The position numbers and the translations under genes are program-made. This document shows positions 41,154 through 50,153 of a stretch of 64,000 nucleotides of DNA, piece by piece; position 1 is the first letter of the stretch; each line of letters starts with the position of its first letter. Origin of the DNA: Planctomycetota bacterium (GTDB taxonomy: Bacteria > Planctomycetota > B15-G4); contig QNBX01000002.1 of NCBI GenBank assembly GCA_003644265.1, positions 1-64,000 of the forward strand, in the 5' to 3' direction. Under the pieces are notes generated by a model. The model saw nothing but the letters and a program-made list of their open reading frames with translations, was not told the origin of the DNA and made no database searches.

Positions 41154-42662
41154 ATGTCCGCTTCCGAGCCCACGGGACTGGCCGCGGTCGACCTGGGCAG
41201 CAACAGCTTCCACATGGTCCTGGCGCAGCTCGTGGATGGCGAGCCGCTGGTGGTGGACCGGCTGCGCGAGCAGGTGCAGCTGGCCGAGGGTCTGGAGCCC
41301 GATGGCTCGCTGGCAGGCGACGCCCGGCGGCGGGCCCTGGCCTGCCTGGAGCGCTTTGGAGAACGCCTGCGTCACGCTCCCGGCGTGCGCGTGCGCGCGG
41401 TGGGCACCAACACCCTGCGCGTGGCCTCCAACGCGCGGCAGTTCCTGGTGGCGGCGGAGGCCGCGCTGGGCTGGCCCATCGAGGTGGTCAGCGGGCAGGA
41501 GGAGGCGCGGCTGATCTACCTGGGCGCGGCCCACTCGGCGTCGGACGACGCGGGGCACAGGCTGGTGGTGGACATCGGCGGCGGCTCCACCGAGTGCATC
41601 CTGGGCCAGCGCTTCGAGATCCTGTCGGTGCACAGCCTCTTCATGGGTTGCGTGCAGTACAGCCGGCGCTTCTTCCGCGACGGTCGCATCACCAAGCGCG
41701 CGCTGAGCCAGGCGGAGCTGGCGGCGGGGCGCGAGCTGCTCGCGCTGCAGCATGGCCTGCGCGAGCTGGGCTGGCAGGAGGCGGTGGGCTGTAGCGGCAC
41801 CATCCGCGCCTGCGAGTCGGTGTTGGTGGCCAACGACTGGAGCAGCGGCGGCGTCACGCGTGACGGCCTGCAGCGGCTGCGCGAGGCGCTGCTGGCGGCC
41901 GGTCACAGCTCGCGCCTGGAGCTGCCCGGATTGAAGCCCGAGCGCGCGCCGGTGTTGGCTGGCGGCGTGGCCATCCTGCTGGCCGTGTTCAACGCGCTGA
42001 AACTCGACCTCATGCACGTGGCTCAGGGCGCGCTGCGCGAGGGCGTGCTCTACGACCTGCTGGGCCGCATCCGTCACGAGGACGTGCGCGAGCGCACCAT
42101 CCGTCTGTTCCAGGAGCGCTACCACGTCGACCGCGATCAGGCCGCGCGGGTCGAGGCCACGGCGCTCGCGCTGTTCGAGCAGGTGGCGGCGCCATGGAAG
42201 CTGCAGCCACGGCCCGCGGGCGCTTTCCTGAGCTGGGCTGCACGGCTGCACGAGGTGGGCCTGGGCGTGTCGTTCCGGCACCACCATCGCCACGGTGCGT
42301 ACCTGTTGAGCGAGTCCGACATGCCCGGTCTCTCGCGCGACGACCAGCGCCTGCTGGCCGCCGTGGTGGGGGCCCATCGGCGGCGGGTGGGGACGGACGC
42401 CTTCGCCTGCCTGATGCGCAAGGGGCGCTCGAAGCTGGCGCGCAAGCTGGCCGTGCTGCTGCGCCTGGCGGTGGTGCTCAACCGCCCGCGCTCCGGCGCG
42501 AACCACGCCGACCCGCGCCTGGAGGTGGACGGCGAGGGCCTCAAGCTGACCTTGCCCGAGGCCTGGCTGCGCAGTCGGCCGCTCACCCGCAGCGACCTGG
42601 AGCACGAGGTCAAGGCCCTGCGCGACCTGGGCAGCCGGCTGGAGCTGGCCATATCGAGCTGA
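41154..42662 (+). CDS. Ppx/GppA exopolyphosphatase family protein
   Basis: 502 aa. The family splits inorganic polyphosphate or pppGpp. ASKHA-fold motifs: GLAAVDLGSNSFHMVLAQL (phosphate 1), VRAVGTNTLRVASN, VVDIGGGSTECILG (phosphate 2), then the HD-like C-terminal half with SWAARLHEVGLGVSFRHHHRHGAYLL (His-rich). Length fits the long Ppx class with a C-terminal HD domain. Its divergent neighbours, the two CHAD halves, bind polyphosphate, so the 73-bp shared intergenic region probably controls one polyphosphate module. Exopolyphosphatase versus pppGppase activity cannot be told. Confidence 0.93.
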   Translation: MSASEPTGLAAVDLGSNSFHMVLAQLVDGEPLVVDRLREQVQLAEGLEPDGSLAGDARRRALACLERFGERLRHAPGVRVRAVGTNTLRVASNARQFLVAAEAALGWPIEVVSGQEEARLIYLGAAHSASDDAGHRLVVDIGGGSTECILGQRFEILSVHSLFMGCVQYSRRFFRDGRITKRALSQAELAAGRELLALQHGLRELGWQEAVGCSGTIRACESVLVANDWSSGGVTRDGLQRLREALLAAGHSSRLELPGLKPERAPVLAGGVAILLAVFNALKLDLMHVAQGALREGVLYDLLGRIRHEDVRERTIRLFQERYHVDRDQAARVEATALALFEQVAAPWKLQPRPAGAFLSWAARLHEVGLGVSFRHHHRHGAYLLSESDMPGLSRDDQRLLAAVVGAHRRRVGTDAFACLMRKGRSKLARKLAVLLRLAVVLNRPRSGANHADPRLEVDGEGLKLTLPEAWLRSRPLTRSDLEHEVKALRDLGSRLELAISS

Positions 42663-42749
42663 GCGCGGGAAGATGACCGCGCCCGTTGCCGTCGCAATCC
42701 GAGGGCTCCGGCCGCGCCCTGACCGCCCCGATCTCGGAGATCGCGTCCC

Positions 42750-43409
42750 ATGCCCCTGCGTTCACTCAGCGTCCTGACCCTGCTGCTGCTCCTGCTGGCC
42801 GCGTCGCCCACCCAGGACGCCGCGGGGGTCACATCGTCCAGCCAGAGCGACGGGCTGGGCGTGGTGCCCGGCCAGGAGTTCGTGCTGCGCCTGTCGGCCC
42901 ATGACGACCTGCGGGCCGGCGTCGACTTCGAGGCGGCGTCCTACGGCGTCGACCTGGAGGGCGCGCAGCTCGGGCTGGATCGCGCCGAGCTGGTGTACGG
43001 CCTGCTGCAGGAGAACCGCCTCAGCTTCGGCTTCCGCGACAAGGAGCAGGCGCGCGTGGTGGACCTGGGCGACTTCCGCGTGCCCGCCACCGCGTTGGTG
43101 CGGGACAGCGCGCCGAGGCCCCCGGCCTCCGTGATGCACACGCTGCAGCTGGAGTCGCGCAAGGTGACCTACCGCGCGCCGGTGGACAAGCGCCTCAACC
43201 TGCGCGAGGCGGCGTCCATCACGGCCATCCTGCCCGAATCGGGCGTGGCCCACGTGCAGCCGCAGCTCGGCCACGTGTACCTGCTGCGCTACCGCGGCGT
43301 GCCCGAGGTGTCCGACGCCTGGGGGCGGCTGGTGGCGTTCGAGGTGGTGGAGCTGCAGCCGGCTCAGAGCGTGACGCTGCGCTGCCGCATCCTGCCGGGC
43401 TCTCCCTGA
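42750..43409 (+). CDS. exported protein, unrecognised
   Basis: 219 aa with a clear signal peptide (SLSVLTLLLLLLAASPTQ) and no membrane segment later. The mature part looks strand-rich (FVLRLSAHDDLRAGVDF, RLSFGFRDKEQARVVDLGDF, LGHVYLLRYRGVPEVSDA). No Cys is seen in the mature part up to the last strand (TLRCRILPG). It lies 87 bp downstream of ppx, same strand. No family recognised. Confidence 0.75.
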   Translation: MPLRSLSVLTLLLLLLAASPTQDAAGVTSSSQSDGLGVVPGQEFVLRLSAHDDLRAGVDFEAASYGVDLEGAQLGLDRAELVYGLLQENRLSFGFRDKEQARVVDLGDFRVPATALVRDSAPRPPASVMHTLQLESRKVTYRAPVDKRLNLREAASITAILPESGVAHVQPQLGHVYLLRYRGVPEVSDAWGRLVAFEVVELQPAQSVTLRCRILPGSP

Positions 43410-43457
43410 GCGCGCAGCGCGCGGCGTGACGCCCGCGCCGCGGCGCGCTGTGTCGCG

Positions 43458-43484
43458 CACGTTGGACCGCACACGTTGGACCGC
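43458..43484. repeat. two direct copies of CACGTTGGACCGC
   Basis: Copies at 43458-43470 and 43472-43484 lie between convergent genes. An interrupted inverted repeat (GCGTGACGCC near 43426 and GGCGTCACGC near 43501) brackets them and could form a long-stem 3' structure for both transcripts. Confidence 0.45.
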
Positions 43485-43519
43485 GCGGCGTTCGGGCGCG
43501 CGGCGTCACGCGGCGCCGC

Positions 43520-44149
43520 TCAGCTCAGCGACGCCGGGTTGTTGCTGTAGGTGCCGGTCAGCTCGGTGGAGGCCAGCACGTGACCCTGCATGGCCGCCTG
43601 CACATCGGCAGCCGTGAACGCGCCCTGCACCGGCAGGCTGTCCACGTCCAGGGCATACAACCGGAAGTGGTAGTGGTGCAGGCGCTCGTCGTTCCAGGGC
43701 GGGCAGGGGCCGTCGTAGCCCAGCCAGGTGCCGGCCATCTCGTCATCGCCGGCGAACCAGGCCGTGTAGTCGTTGACGCCCTGGCGTGAGCCGCTGGGGC
43801 CGGCGGGGTCGGGCTTGCCGTGGGGCACCACGCCCGCGCCGCAGCTGCCCGCGTCCAGGCCGCAGCAGGTGGCCGGGATGTCGACCATGACCCAGTGATG
43901 GAAGTCGCCCCGGGGCAGCTCGGGGGCCAGCGTGCGGCCCTCCTGGTTGACGTCGTCGGCCACCGTGGGCGCGTCCGGGTCCACGCAGATCAGCACCAGG
44001 CTGGCGGTGCCCGCGGGCAACTCGCTCCAGCTCAGCTGCGGGCTCTTGTTGTCGGACAGCGTCAGGTGCTCGCTGGGGTGTGGCCTGGCAAAGGCCAGCT
44101 CGGGAGGGATGGGCTGACCGTCTTCGAAGTGGGAGCTGGTGAGCTGCAC
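43520..44149 (-). CDS. phosphatidylethanolamine-binding protein family (YbhB/YbcL type)
   Basis: 209 aa. PEBP signatures: SPQLSWSELPAGTASLVLICVDPDAP (anion site DPDAP), FHHWVMVDIPA, and GPCPPWNDERLHHYHFRLYAL (GPxPP...HHY/HxFxLYAL). The acidic insert between the second and third blocks holds several Cys (ATCCGLDAGSCGAG). Bacterial members bind small anionic ligands; role unknown. No signal peptide is seen, so it is probably cytoplasmic. Confidence 0.93.
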   Translation of the reverse strand: MQLTSSHFEDGQPIPPELAFARPHPSEHLTLSDNKSPQLSWSELPAGTASLVLICVDPDAPTVADDVNQEGRTLAPELPRGDFHHWVMVDIPATCCGLDAGSCGAGVVPHGKPDPAGPSGSRQGVNDYTAWFAGDDEMAGTWLGYDGPCPPWNDERLHHYHFRLYALDVDSLPVQGAFTAADVQAAMQGHVLASTELTGTYSNNPASLS

Positions 44150-44335
44150 GAGTTCTCTCCGTGGTCGGGGCGTCGCTGCATTCTAGTGATCCGGACCCGC
44201 TCGTGATCCAGGCCGGCGTGCTGTGGGCCGGGCTGCCGATTGTGCGCGCGGGCGCCCGGCCCGGGGCTACCCATCCCGCGCTGAGCCTGCCACCATCGGG
44301 ACCTTGCAGCCCGCCGCGCCGATTCCTCCCCCGGA

Positions 44336-45211
44336 ATGCGTCCCATGTTCGCCGCCCCTGTCCTCGGTGTCTGTTCGTGGTCGCTGCAACCGGCGAGCCC
44401 CGACGAGCTGCTCGAGAAGCTGGCGCAGACCGGGCTGTCGGCGCTGCAGCTGGCGCTCAAGCCGTTTCATGGGGGCGGGCTGCTCGGCGCGCGCGGCTGG
44501 CCCCTGGCTGCCACCGCCTCGCGCCTGGCCGATCAGGGCGTCGTGCTGCGCTCGGCCATGTTCGCCACGCGCGGCGAGGACTACACCTCGCTGGCGAGCA
44601 TCCGTGAGACGGGCGGCCTGCGCGCCGACGCGCACTGGCGCGCCAACGCCCGGCTGGCGCGAGAGGACGCGGCGCGCTGCGCCGAGCTGGGTCTGTCGCT
44701 GGTGAGCTTCCACGCGGGCTTCCTTCCGCATGAGCCGGACGACCCGCTGCGCGTGGTCATGCTCGAGCGCCTGGCCGAGGTCGTGGGCAGCTTCGCCGAG
44801 CAGGGCGTCTCGGTGGCCTTCGAGACCGGTCAGGAGTCCGCCGCGACCCTGCTGGGCGTGCTGGAGCAGCTCGACTGCCCGACCGCGGGCGTGAACTTCG
44901 ACCCGGCCAACATGCTGCTCTACGGCATGGGCGATCCCGTGGCCGCGCTCAACGCGCTGCTGCCCTGGGTGCGCCAGCTGCACGTCAAGGACGCGCGGCC
45001 CGCCGTGCGACCCGGCGAGTGGGGTCTCGAGGTCGCCGTGGGCGAGGGCGAGGTGGACTGGGATGGCATCTTCGCGGCCCTGGCCCGGGCGCCGCGCACG
45101 ATCGACCTGATGATCGAGCGCGAAGCCGGCGAGCAGCGCGTGGCCGACGTGCGACAGGCGATCGAGCACGTGGCGCCGCGGCTGGCCGCGTTGCGCGAGG
45201 CCCGGCCATGA
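44336..45211 (+). CDS. sugar phosphate isomerase/epimerase (AP endonuclease 2 fold)
   Basis: 291 aa. A xylose-isomerase-like TIM barrel: LGVCSWSLQPASPDELLEKL (first strand), LGLSLVSFHAGFLPHEPDD (His), VSVAFETGQESAATLLGVL (metal Glu), AGVNFDPANMLLYGMGDPVA (Asp-Pro-Ala-Asn), QLHVKDARP (His-Lys-Asp) and a late Glu in IDLMIERE. These are the metal and substrate residues of the family. Its stop overlaps the start of the Gfo/Idh/MocA gene (ATGA), a frequent pair in inositol or sugar-acid breakdown. ATG 44336 or 44345. Confidence 0.92.
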   Translation: MRPMFAAPVLGVCSWSLQPASPDELLEKLAQTGLSALQLALKPFHGGGLLGARGWPLAATASRLADQGVVLRSAMFATRGEDYTSLASIRETGGLRADAHWRANARLAREDAARCAELGLSLVSFHAGFLPHEPDDPLRVVMLERLAEVVGSFAEQGVSVAFETGQESAATLLGVLEQLDCPTAGVNFDPANMLLYGMGDPVAALNALLPWVRQLHVKDARPAVRPGEWGLEVAVGEGEVDWDGIFAALARAPRTIDLMIEREAGEQRVADVRQAIEHVAPRLAALREARP

Positions 45212-46311
45212 GCGGCGCGAAGCCGGGCGCGGGGTCTGCCGTGAACTCGGGCGCACAGTCAGGCGCGAGCGCCCGCACGGGTCCGGGGCCCGGCGTCGGC
45301 GTGATCGGTCTGGGATTCATGGGTCGTACGCACCTGGCCGCCTGGCAGCGCGCGGCGGACGAGGGCCACCCCTGCCGGCTGGTTGCCGGCTGCGACCGCG
45401 ACCCGTCGCTGCTCGACGCGCGCCCCGCGGACGCCGCGGCCTTGCCCCCCTTTGAGCTGGCCTTCGACCCGGCGCGCATGCGCGCCTGCCGCGAGGTCCC
45501 CGAGCTGCTGGCCGACCCGGCCGTCGAGCTGGTGAGCATCACCACGCCCACCGACTCCCACGTCGAGCTGACGCTGGCCGCGCTGGAGGCCGGCAAGCAC
45601 GTGCTGGTGGAGAAGCCCGTGGCCCTGGCCAGCGCCGACATCGCGCGCCTGGCCGACGCCGCGCGCGGCAGCGGGCGCCTGGTCATGCCGGCACTGTGCA
45701 TCCGCTTCTGGCCCGGCTGGTCGTGGCTGCGGCAGACCGTGGCCTCGGGCGAACTGGGCGCGCTGCGCAGCTTGTCGCTGCGGCGCCTGGCCCCACGCCC
45801 GCGCTGGAACGACGCCTTCTACGGCGACCCGGCCCGCAGTGGTGGCGCGCTGATCGACCTGCACCTGCACGACAGCGACCTGGTGCGCTGGTGCCTGGGC
45901 GAGCCCGACGAGGTGACCACGCTGGGCGACGATGATCACGTCTCCACGCTCTACCGCTACGCCGACGCGGCGAGCCCCACCCATGTGCTGGCCGAGGGCG
46001 GCTGGGACCTGGCGGCCGGCCGCTCGTTCCGCATGTGCTACGAGGCGGTGTTCGAGGGCGGCAGCGCTGAGTACCGTTCGGGGCGTGAGCACCCGCTGCA
46101 CCTGTGGCGTGGCGCGGCGGTCGCGGTGCCCGTGCCGCTGCCGGATTTGAGCGGCTACGACGTGCAGTGCCGCGCCCTGCTTGCCGCCCTGGCCGCGGGC
46201 GCATCGCACCCGCCGGTCACCCTGGGGGAGGCCTTTGCCACGGCGCGCCTGCTCGAGGCCGAGCAGCAGAGTCTTCGCAGCGGCCGGCCGGTGGAGCTGG
46301 CGCGCGACTGA
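45208..46311 (+). CDS. Gfo/Idh/MocA family oxidoreductase
   Basis: 367 aa with ~30 residues of Gly/Ala/Ser-rich lead before the NAD(P) Rossmann fold (VGVIGLGFMGRTHLAAWQ). Then VSITTPTDSHVELTLAALEAGKHVLVEKPVAL, where the EKP Lys is catalytic, and a C-terminal domain with GALIDLHLHDSDLVRWCLGEP holding the active-site Asp/His. Acts on a sugar or inositol-type alcohol with NAD(P). Translationally coupled with the upstream isomerase. Confidence 0.94.
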   Translation: MSGAKPGAGSAVNSGAQSGASARTGPGPGVGVIGLGFMGRTHLAAWQRAADEGHPCRLVAGCDRDPSLLDARPADAAALPPFELAFDPARMRACREVPELLADPAVELVSITTPTDSHVELTLAALEAGKHVLVEKPVALASADIARLADAARGSGRLVMPALCIRFWPGWSWLRQTVASGELGALRSLSLRRLAPRPRWNDAFYGDPARSGGALIDLHLHDSDLVRWCLGEPDEVTTLGDDDHVSTLYRYADAASPTHVLAEGGWDLAAGRSFRMCYEAVFEGGSAEYRSGREHPLHLWRGAAVAVPVPLPDLSGYDVQCRALLAALAAGASHPPVTLGEAFATARLLEAEQQSLRSGRPVELARD

Positions 46312-46467
46312 GCCGGAAGGCGGCGACAGCCGGCACCGGGTCCCGCGCTGTACGTCCAGGAAGCGCGCCCGAAGAGCGCGCCCGAGCAGTGCGCCAGCGG
46401 GAGACCGTCGCGCTTGGGTAGGGGCGGCTTGAGCAGCCCGGTCTGAGTCGACCAGCGCGCGTGGATC

Positions 46468-46845
46468 TTGGTCCTGCCCGGTCTGGCTCACGTTGGTGAA
46501 GCTGGCGCGGGCCGGATCCGTGAGATCTGCTGCAAGGAGCTCGCCCGAGCTGACGACGTCGAGCCCGTGGGCTTCACGCTCACGAGTGGGCTGGAGGGGG
46601 CGAGCGGCAGCTACGTGCTCGGGGCCGGCGAGCTGGGCGCAGCCTTCAAGGCTGTCGTGCTGGTGCCCACGGCCGGCGTCATCGCGGCCATCGTCACGGG
46701 CTCAGACGGCGAGAGCTTGATCGTGTTCCCCTGGCCCGCGAGCGTGCTCGGCGGCTTCTCGTTGTACGTCCAGGTCTGGCTGTCGGACCCGGACGGCCCG
46801 CTCGGCTACAGCGCGTCGAACGCCGTGCGGCTCGACGTGCCCTGA
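46468..46845 (+). pseudogene. remnant of a secreted protein's C-terminal domain
   Basis: The open frame starts at TTG, has no signal peptide or good ribosome site, and its first ~30 residues are not protein-like. From about 46561 it codes for a good match to the C-terminal beta domain seen in other secreted proteins here: a small strand region (SGSYVLGAGELGAAFKAVVL), LGGFSLYVQVWLSDPDGPLG and the closing SASNAVRLDVP. It therefore looks like the 3' end of a deleted or truncated gene, in a short region (46312-47591) with other broken-looking frames. Confidence 0.6.
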
Positions 46846-46939
46846 CGGCGGGGCATCCCGGCTGCACGACCGCGCAGCCGGAATGGTGCGGCCTGGCCCC
46901 TTCGTGGAGGGGGGCTTGCCGCCGCCGGTTGGCGCGGCG

Positions 46940-47209
46940 TCACGCCCGCACGATCGTCCACACGCCGATGAGGATGAAGCCTGCGCCGGCCACGTAGGAC
47001 AGCGTGCGCGCTTCGACGTGTCGGGCGATCCAGCCGCCGACCAGCACGGCCACCAGCACGGAGGCCACCAGCGCCGCCGATGCGCCCAGGAAGACCGCGG
47101 TTCTTGAGTGTTTGCCGTCCGCGGCGTAGAGCAACGTGGCGAGCTGGGTCTTGTCGCCCAGCTCGGCAACGAAGACCGTGGCGAACACGGTGAGGAAAGT
47201 GGACCACAT
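46940..47209 (-). CDS. TMEM165/GDT1 family (UPF0016) membrane protein, single half
   Basis: 89 aa from ATG 47209 (ATG/GTG-like start at 47218 adds three residues). Three membrane segments with the family's signature ELGDKTQLATLLYA near residue 17. GDT1 proteins export Mn2+ or Ca2+ in exchange for H+. Full-length members have two such halves; single-half bacterial forms work as homo- or heterodimers. No partner half is seen nearby. The start region overlaps or abuts the small plus-strand frame that follows. Confidence 0.88.
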   Translation of the reverse strand: MWSTFLTVFATVFVAELGDKTQLATLLYAADGKHSRTAVFLGASAALVASVLVAVLVGGWIARHVEARTLSYVAGAGFILIGVWTIVRA

Positions 47210-47292
47210 AGGTGCCATCCGCTCCGGCGGGGTCTCGATCCTGCGGATTATACGGCTCAGCCGTCGAGCGGGAGGCCCACGCCGATGCCGCG

Positions 47293-47448
47293 ATGGGGGG
47301 GGTGAAACGCCTATCCACGCTCGGCGATTCCCTCGACGCGGTGCTCGTTACGCTCGATCGAGGCTACCGCGACGAGCTGCCGGTGACCGACGGCGACATT
47401 CTGAAGGGCACGATGCGCATCGAGGACGAGATAGCCCACTACGAGTAA
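47293..47448 (+). CDS. small protein or gene fragment, unrecognised, 51 aa
   Basis: From ATG 47293 (or GTG 47302) the frame reads VKRLSTLGDSLDAVLVTLDR then LPVTDGDILKGTMRIEDEIA. It is acidic, without low complexity, and ends soon after. No ribosome site stands out and no family is known to me. It may be a broken gene in the degraded region between the GDT1 gene and the large secreted protein. Confidence 0.3.
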   Translation: MGGVKRLSTLGDSLDAVLVTLDRGYRDELPVTDGDILKGTMRIEDEIAHYE

Positions 47449-47529
47449 GGAGCTGCTCAAGCGCGAGCTGGAGCGGGAGCCCGAGGGGGTGGACGCGTCA
47501 AGCTGAGCCGCGGTCGGATGGCGATGGCA

Positions 47530-47574
47530 GCTCCCGGACCGTGGCTCCCGTGAAGGCGACCACGGTCCGGGAGC
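47530..47574 (-). terminator. hairpin downstream of the large secreted protein gene
   Basis: A perfect 15-bp inverted repeat (GCTCCCGGACCGTGG and its complement) with a 15-nt loop, about 17 bp after the stop of the minus-strand gene ending at 47592. No T-run follows. Confidence 0.65.
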
Positions 47575-47591
47575 GTTGCCTGGCTTGAGCG

Positions 47592-50153
47592 TCAGGGAGC
47601 GATCAACACGTCGAGGGCGTTCGAGAGAGCGAAGCCCCCAATGGCGCTGGCGTCACTGAGTGCGAACTGGGCGAAGATCTCCAGGGGGCCGCCGCCGCCG
47701 GCCACGGGGACGGCGAGGGCGCCGTCGCCATCCGTCGTGAACGGCAGGGCCTCGATGGCTCCGGCGGGCACCAGGATGCCTCCCTTGAACGGAGTCTCCG
47801 CCGCGGTGAGGGAGAGGACCAACCACGCCGTGGTGGACGGTGTGCCGTCCGCCAGCGAGAACGTCGCCGTACCGCCGGTGGCGAGGGACCCGGCAGCGCT
47901 GAAGAACGGCACCTTCCCCGAGATCGCGAGGGTGCCGTGACCCAGGTTCACCGCGGGAGCAGTGGTCGGTTCAAACGTGGGGTGCGGCGAGAAGATCGCG
48001 TTGTCATGGTAGAGGTCGTCGAATTGGTAGAAGACCTGGCCCGAGCAGCGAGGTTGCTCCACGGTGGCCGACAGTCCCAAGCCCGGCGCGATGGGTGCAC
48101 CGTGGCTGTAGGTCAGGTCGGCCCAGGCCCCTTGGGACGGATCGCTCGGATCGAGCCAGAGCGTCCCGTTGGTCGGGTTGATCCACAGGAAGGGCTTCCA
48201 CGCTGGCGTGGGCGGGATGATGTCGCCGCCCGACACGGGATCCGGATTCCGCAGGAAGGGAGGGAACCAGAGGGCGTCGTTCACGCCGTTGCCGTCGCTG
48301 TCGGCGTTGAGCACGCCGTGTGGGTTGAAGCACCCGATGTCCGTCTCGCAGAAGCCGCCGAGCGGATGGTCGACGTGGCTGCACATCTTGGCCACTCCGT
48401 ACCCCTCGGTGTGCTGGCCGATGACGAGGCCGTCGACGCGGCCGCCCTCCTGGAGCCGCTGCAGGCTCGGGTGAGCGGGGCTCTCGATGATGAAGTTCGG
48501 CGGGTTGAACACGAAGTCGCCGCCGCGAGCCGCCTCGCTGTACTGCCAGCCGAAGTACATCCCACCGCTGCCGTCGTAGTAGTGGCGCCAGAGGGCCCTG
48601 TCTGCGTTCCGCGGAAACACGTCGGGCTGCTGAATCACGTCGAAGTGCGGCCTGAATCCCCAGCCCGCGCGCCACTGCATCTCGGCCACCTTGGGCGCAC
48701 CGTAGGTGGGCTTGAAGTTCATGATCTCGAAGCTGTGGCTGCCCGCCGAGAAGCCGCCAGAGATGATGTCGTCGTGGAGCTTCGGACCGAAGTCCACGTT
48801 CCGGAAGTAGTGGGTGTGCTCATCCAGGTTGATCAGCTTGACCTGGAAGCTGTCGCCCTGGCGCCAACCCGTGATCTTGGCCTTGTCGACGGCGCCACGG
48901 CCGTACATCTCGTTGTTCATGTAGACCGAGATGAACCGGTAGTGCCCGAACTGTCCCTTGGGCAGTCCGTCTTCCGCGGCGAGCACGTCCCAGGCCTCGT
49001 CGGGGATCTCGAGCTGGTCCTGTGCCAGGTCGGCCCAGTCCTGCCAGGTGCCTCGGGGCGCGGTGCCCGGGTCGTCGAGCATGGCAGCGACGGCCGCGGT
49101 GCCGGCGCCGGTGAGTGCGGCCTGGCAGGCCTCCCACATCTTCTTCTCGGGCGCGGCGGCGCCGATGTCGTCGATGGAGAGCATGCGGTTGCGCTCGACG
49201 AAGCTGCGACCTTGGGGCTCCAACTCCACCTGCCCGGTGTGGGCGTTGACCATCTCGTACACGGGCTGGAGGAACTGGATGCGCGGCGGGTGCTCGCGCC
49301 AGCCCCACGTGTAGACGCCGCGCAGCAGCCGCAGCGGAGGGTAGTCCACGCTGAGCTGGGTGACCTTCGATCCTCCGACCTTGGTCCAGACCGAATCGAG
49401 GCCCTTGTACGGGAACTGCACGCTGCCCTCGAGTCGATGATCGAGCAGGACTGCGGTTGGTGAGAAGTCCTCGCCCTCCAGACTGTAGAAGGTGTAGTTC
49501 ACGCGCAGCTCGTCGAACGCGTGGGCCTCCACGGGCACCTTCATCAGGAAGGTGTCGGCGTCGAACTGGCCGTCGTACCAGAGGAACGCGACGTCGAGCT
49601 CCCAGATGCGTCGCGGTTGGCCGTCGATGCCGACGGTAGTCTGACCGGAGTCGACGAGCGTCTTGAGCTTGTACTCGCCCGGTTCGTGGTCCGGGAGATA
49701 AGCCCCACGGTTGTAGTTGAGCATGGCGAAGCCATCGAAGATCTCGCCCTGGGTCGTGCCCAGCAGGATCGCCTCCAGCGAGGCGGCGGCCGACGTCATG
49801 GCGGCGGAGTCATCCGAGCTGGCGGCGCTGGCCATGGCGTCGAGCTCGTCGCTCATGGCGTCGTGGGGGCTGCGGACGGTGGTGATCGGATGCCCCATGA
49901 GACTGTTGGCGCCGAGGGCGTCCTGCTCCACTTGGGAGCCCACCAGATTGAGGAGTGTCGAGCCCTGGGCCTGGTCGGTGTGGGGGATGCGCGTCTCAAC
50001 GCCCGTGGTGGCGGTCAGCGCAGGCTCCAGGATGCCGGGGTCGTTGGGGTCCGCCGGCTGCGCGTGGGCCGCCCCCTGAACGCCTATGAGCAGCACGGTG
50101 GCCACCAGCCAGGGCTGGCGGGAGGATGGACGGTGAGAAGCGTGGACGGTCAT
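47592..50153 (-). CDS. large secreted protein, unrecognised, with shared C-terminal domain
   Basis: 853 aa from ATG 50153 (GGAG 8 nt upstream). Signal peptide LVATVLLIGVQGAAHAQ. An acidic Ala/Ser/Asp helical stretch (~65-115) precedes a long central region rich in Trp, Tyr and His without a known family. Possible metal-site sequences are INLDEHTHYFRNVDFGPKLH and KMCSHVDHPLGGFCETDIGC (Cys-x-His-x2-His ... Cys ... Cys), plus a Ca-like LNADSDGNGVND. The multicopper oxidase motif HCHxxxH is absent. The last ~115 residues are the domain shared with the subtilase (ETPFKGGILVPAGAIEALPF ... GGFALSNALDVLIAP). The next gene upstream on the same strand codes for a cupredoxin-propeller protein, so both may work on copper or a redox substrate at the surface. 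Confidence 0.7.
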   Translation of the reverse strand: MTVHASHRPSSRQPWLVATVLLIGVQGAAHAQPADPNDPGILEPALTATTGVETRIPHTDQAQGSTLLNLVGSQVEQDALGANSLMGHPITTVRSPHDAMSDELDAMASAASSDDSAAMTSAAASLEAILLGTTQGEIFDGFAMLNYNRGAYLPDHEPGEYKLKTLVDSGQTTVGIDGQPRRIWELDVAFLWYDGQFDADTFLMKVPVEAHAFDELRVNYTFYSLEGEDFSPTAVLLDHRLEGSVQFPYKGLDSVWTKVGGSKVTQLSVDYPPLRLLRGVYTWGWREHPPRIQFLQPVYEMVNAHTGQVELEPQGRSFVERNRMLSIDDIGAAAPEKKMWEACQAALTGAGTAAVAAMLDDPGTAPRGTWQDWADLAQDQLEIPDEAWDVLAAEDGLPKGQFGHYRFISVYMNNEMYGRGAVDKAKITGWRQGDSFQVKLINLDEHTHYFRNVDFGPKLHDDIISGGFSAGSHSFEIMNFKPTYGAPKVAEMQWRAGWGFRPHFDVIQQPDVFPRNADRALWRHYYDGSGGMYFGWQYSEAARGGDFVFNPPNFIIESPAHPSLQRLQEGGRVDGLVIGQHTEGYGVAKMCSHVDHPLGGFCETDIGCFNPHGVLNADSDGNGVNDALWFPPFLRNPDPVSGGDIIPPTPAWKPFLWINPTNGTLWLDPSDPSQGAWADLTYSHGAPIAPGLGLSATVEQPRCSGQVFYQFDDLYHDNAIFSPHPTFEPTTAPAVNLGHGTLAISGKVPFFSAAGSLATGGTATFSLADGTPSTTAWLVLSLTAAETPFKGGILVPAGAIEALPFTTDGDGALAVPVAGGGGPLEIFAQFALSDASAIGGFALSNALDVLIAP

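Noticed and set aside
47592..50153. multicopper oxidase
   Set aside because: The His-rich stretches do not include HxHG, HPxHxHG or HCHxxxH motifs.
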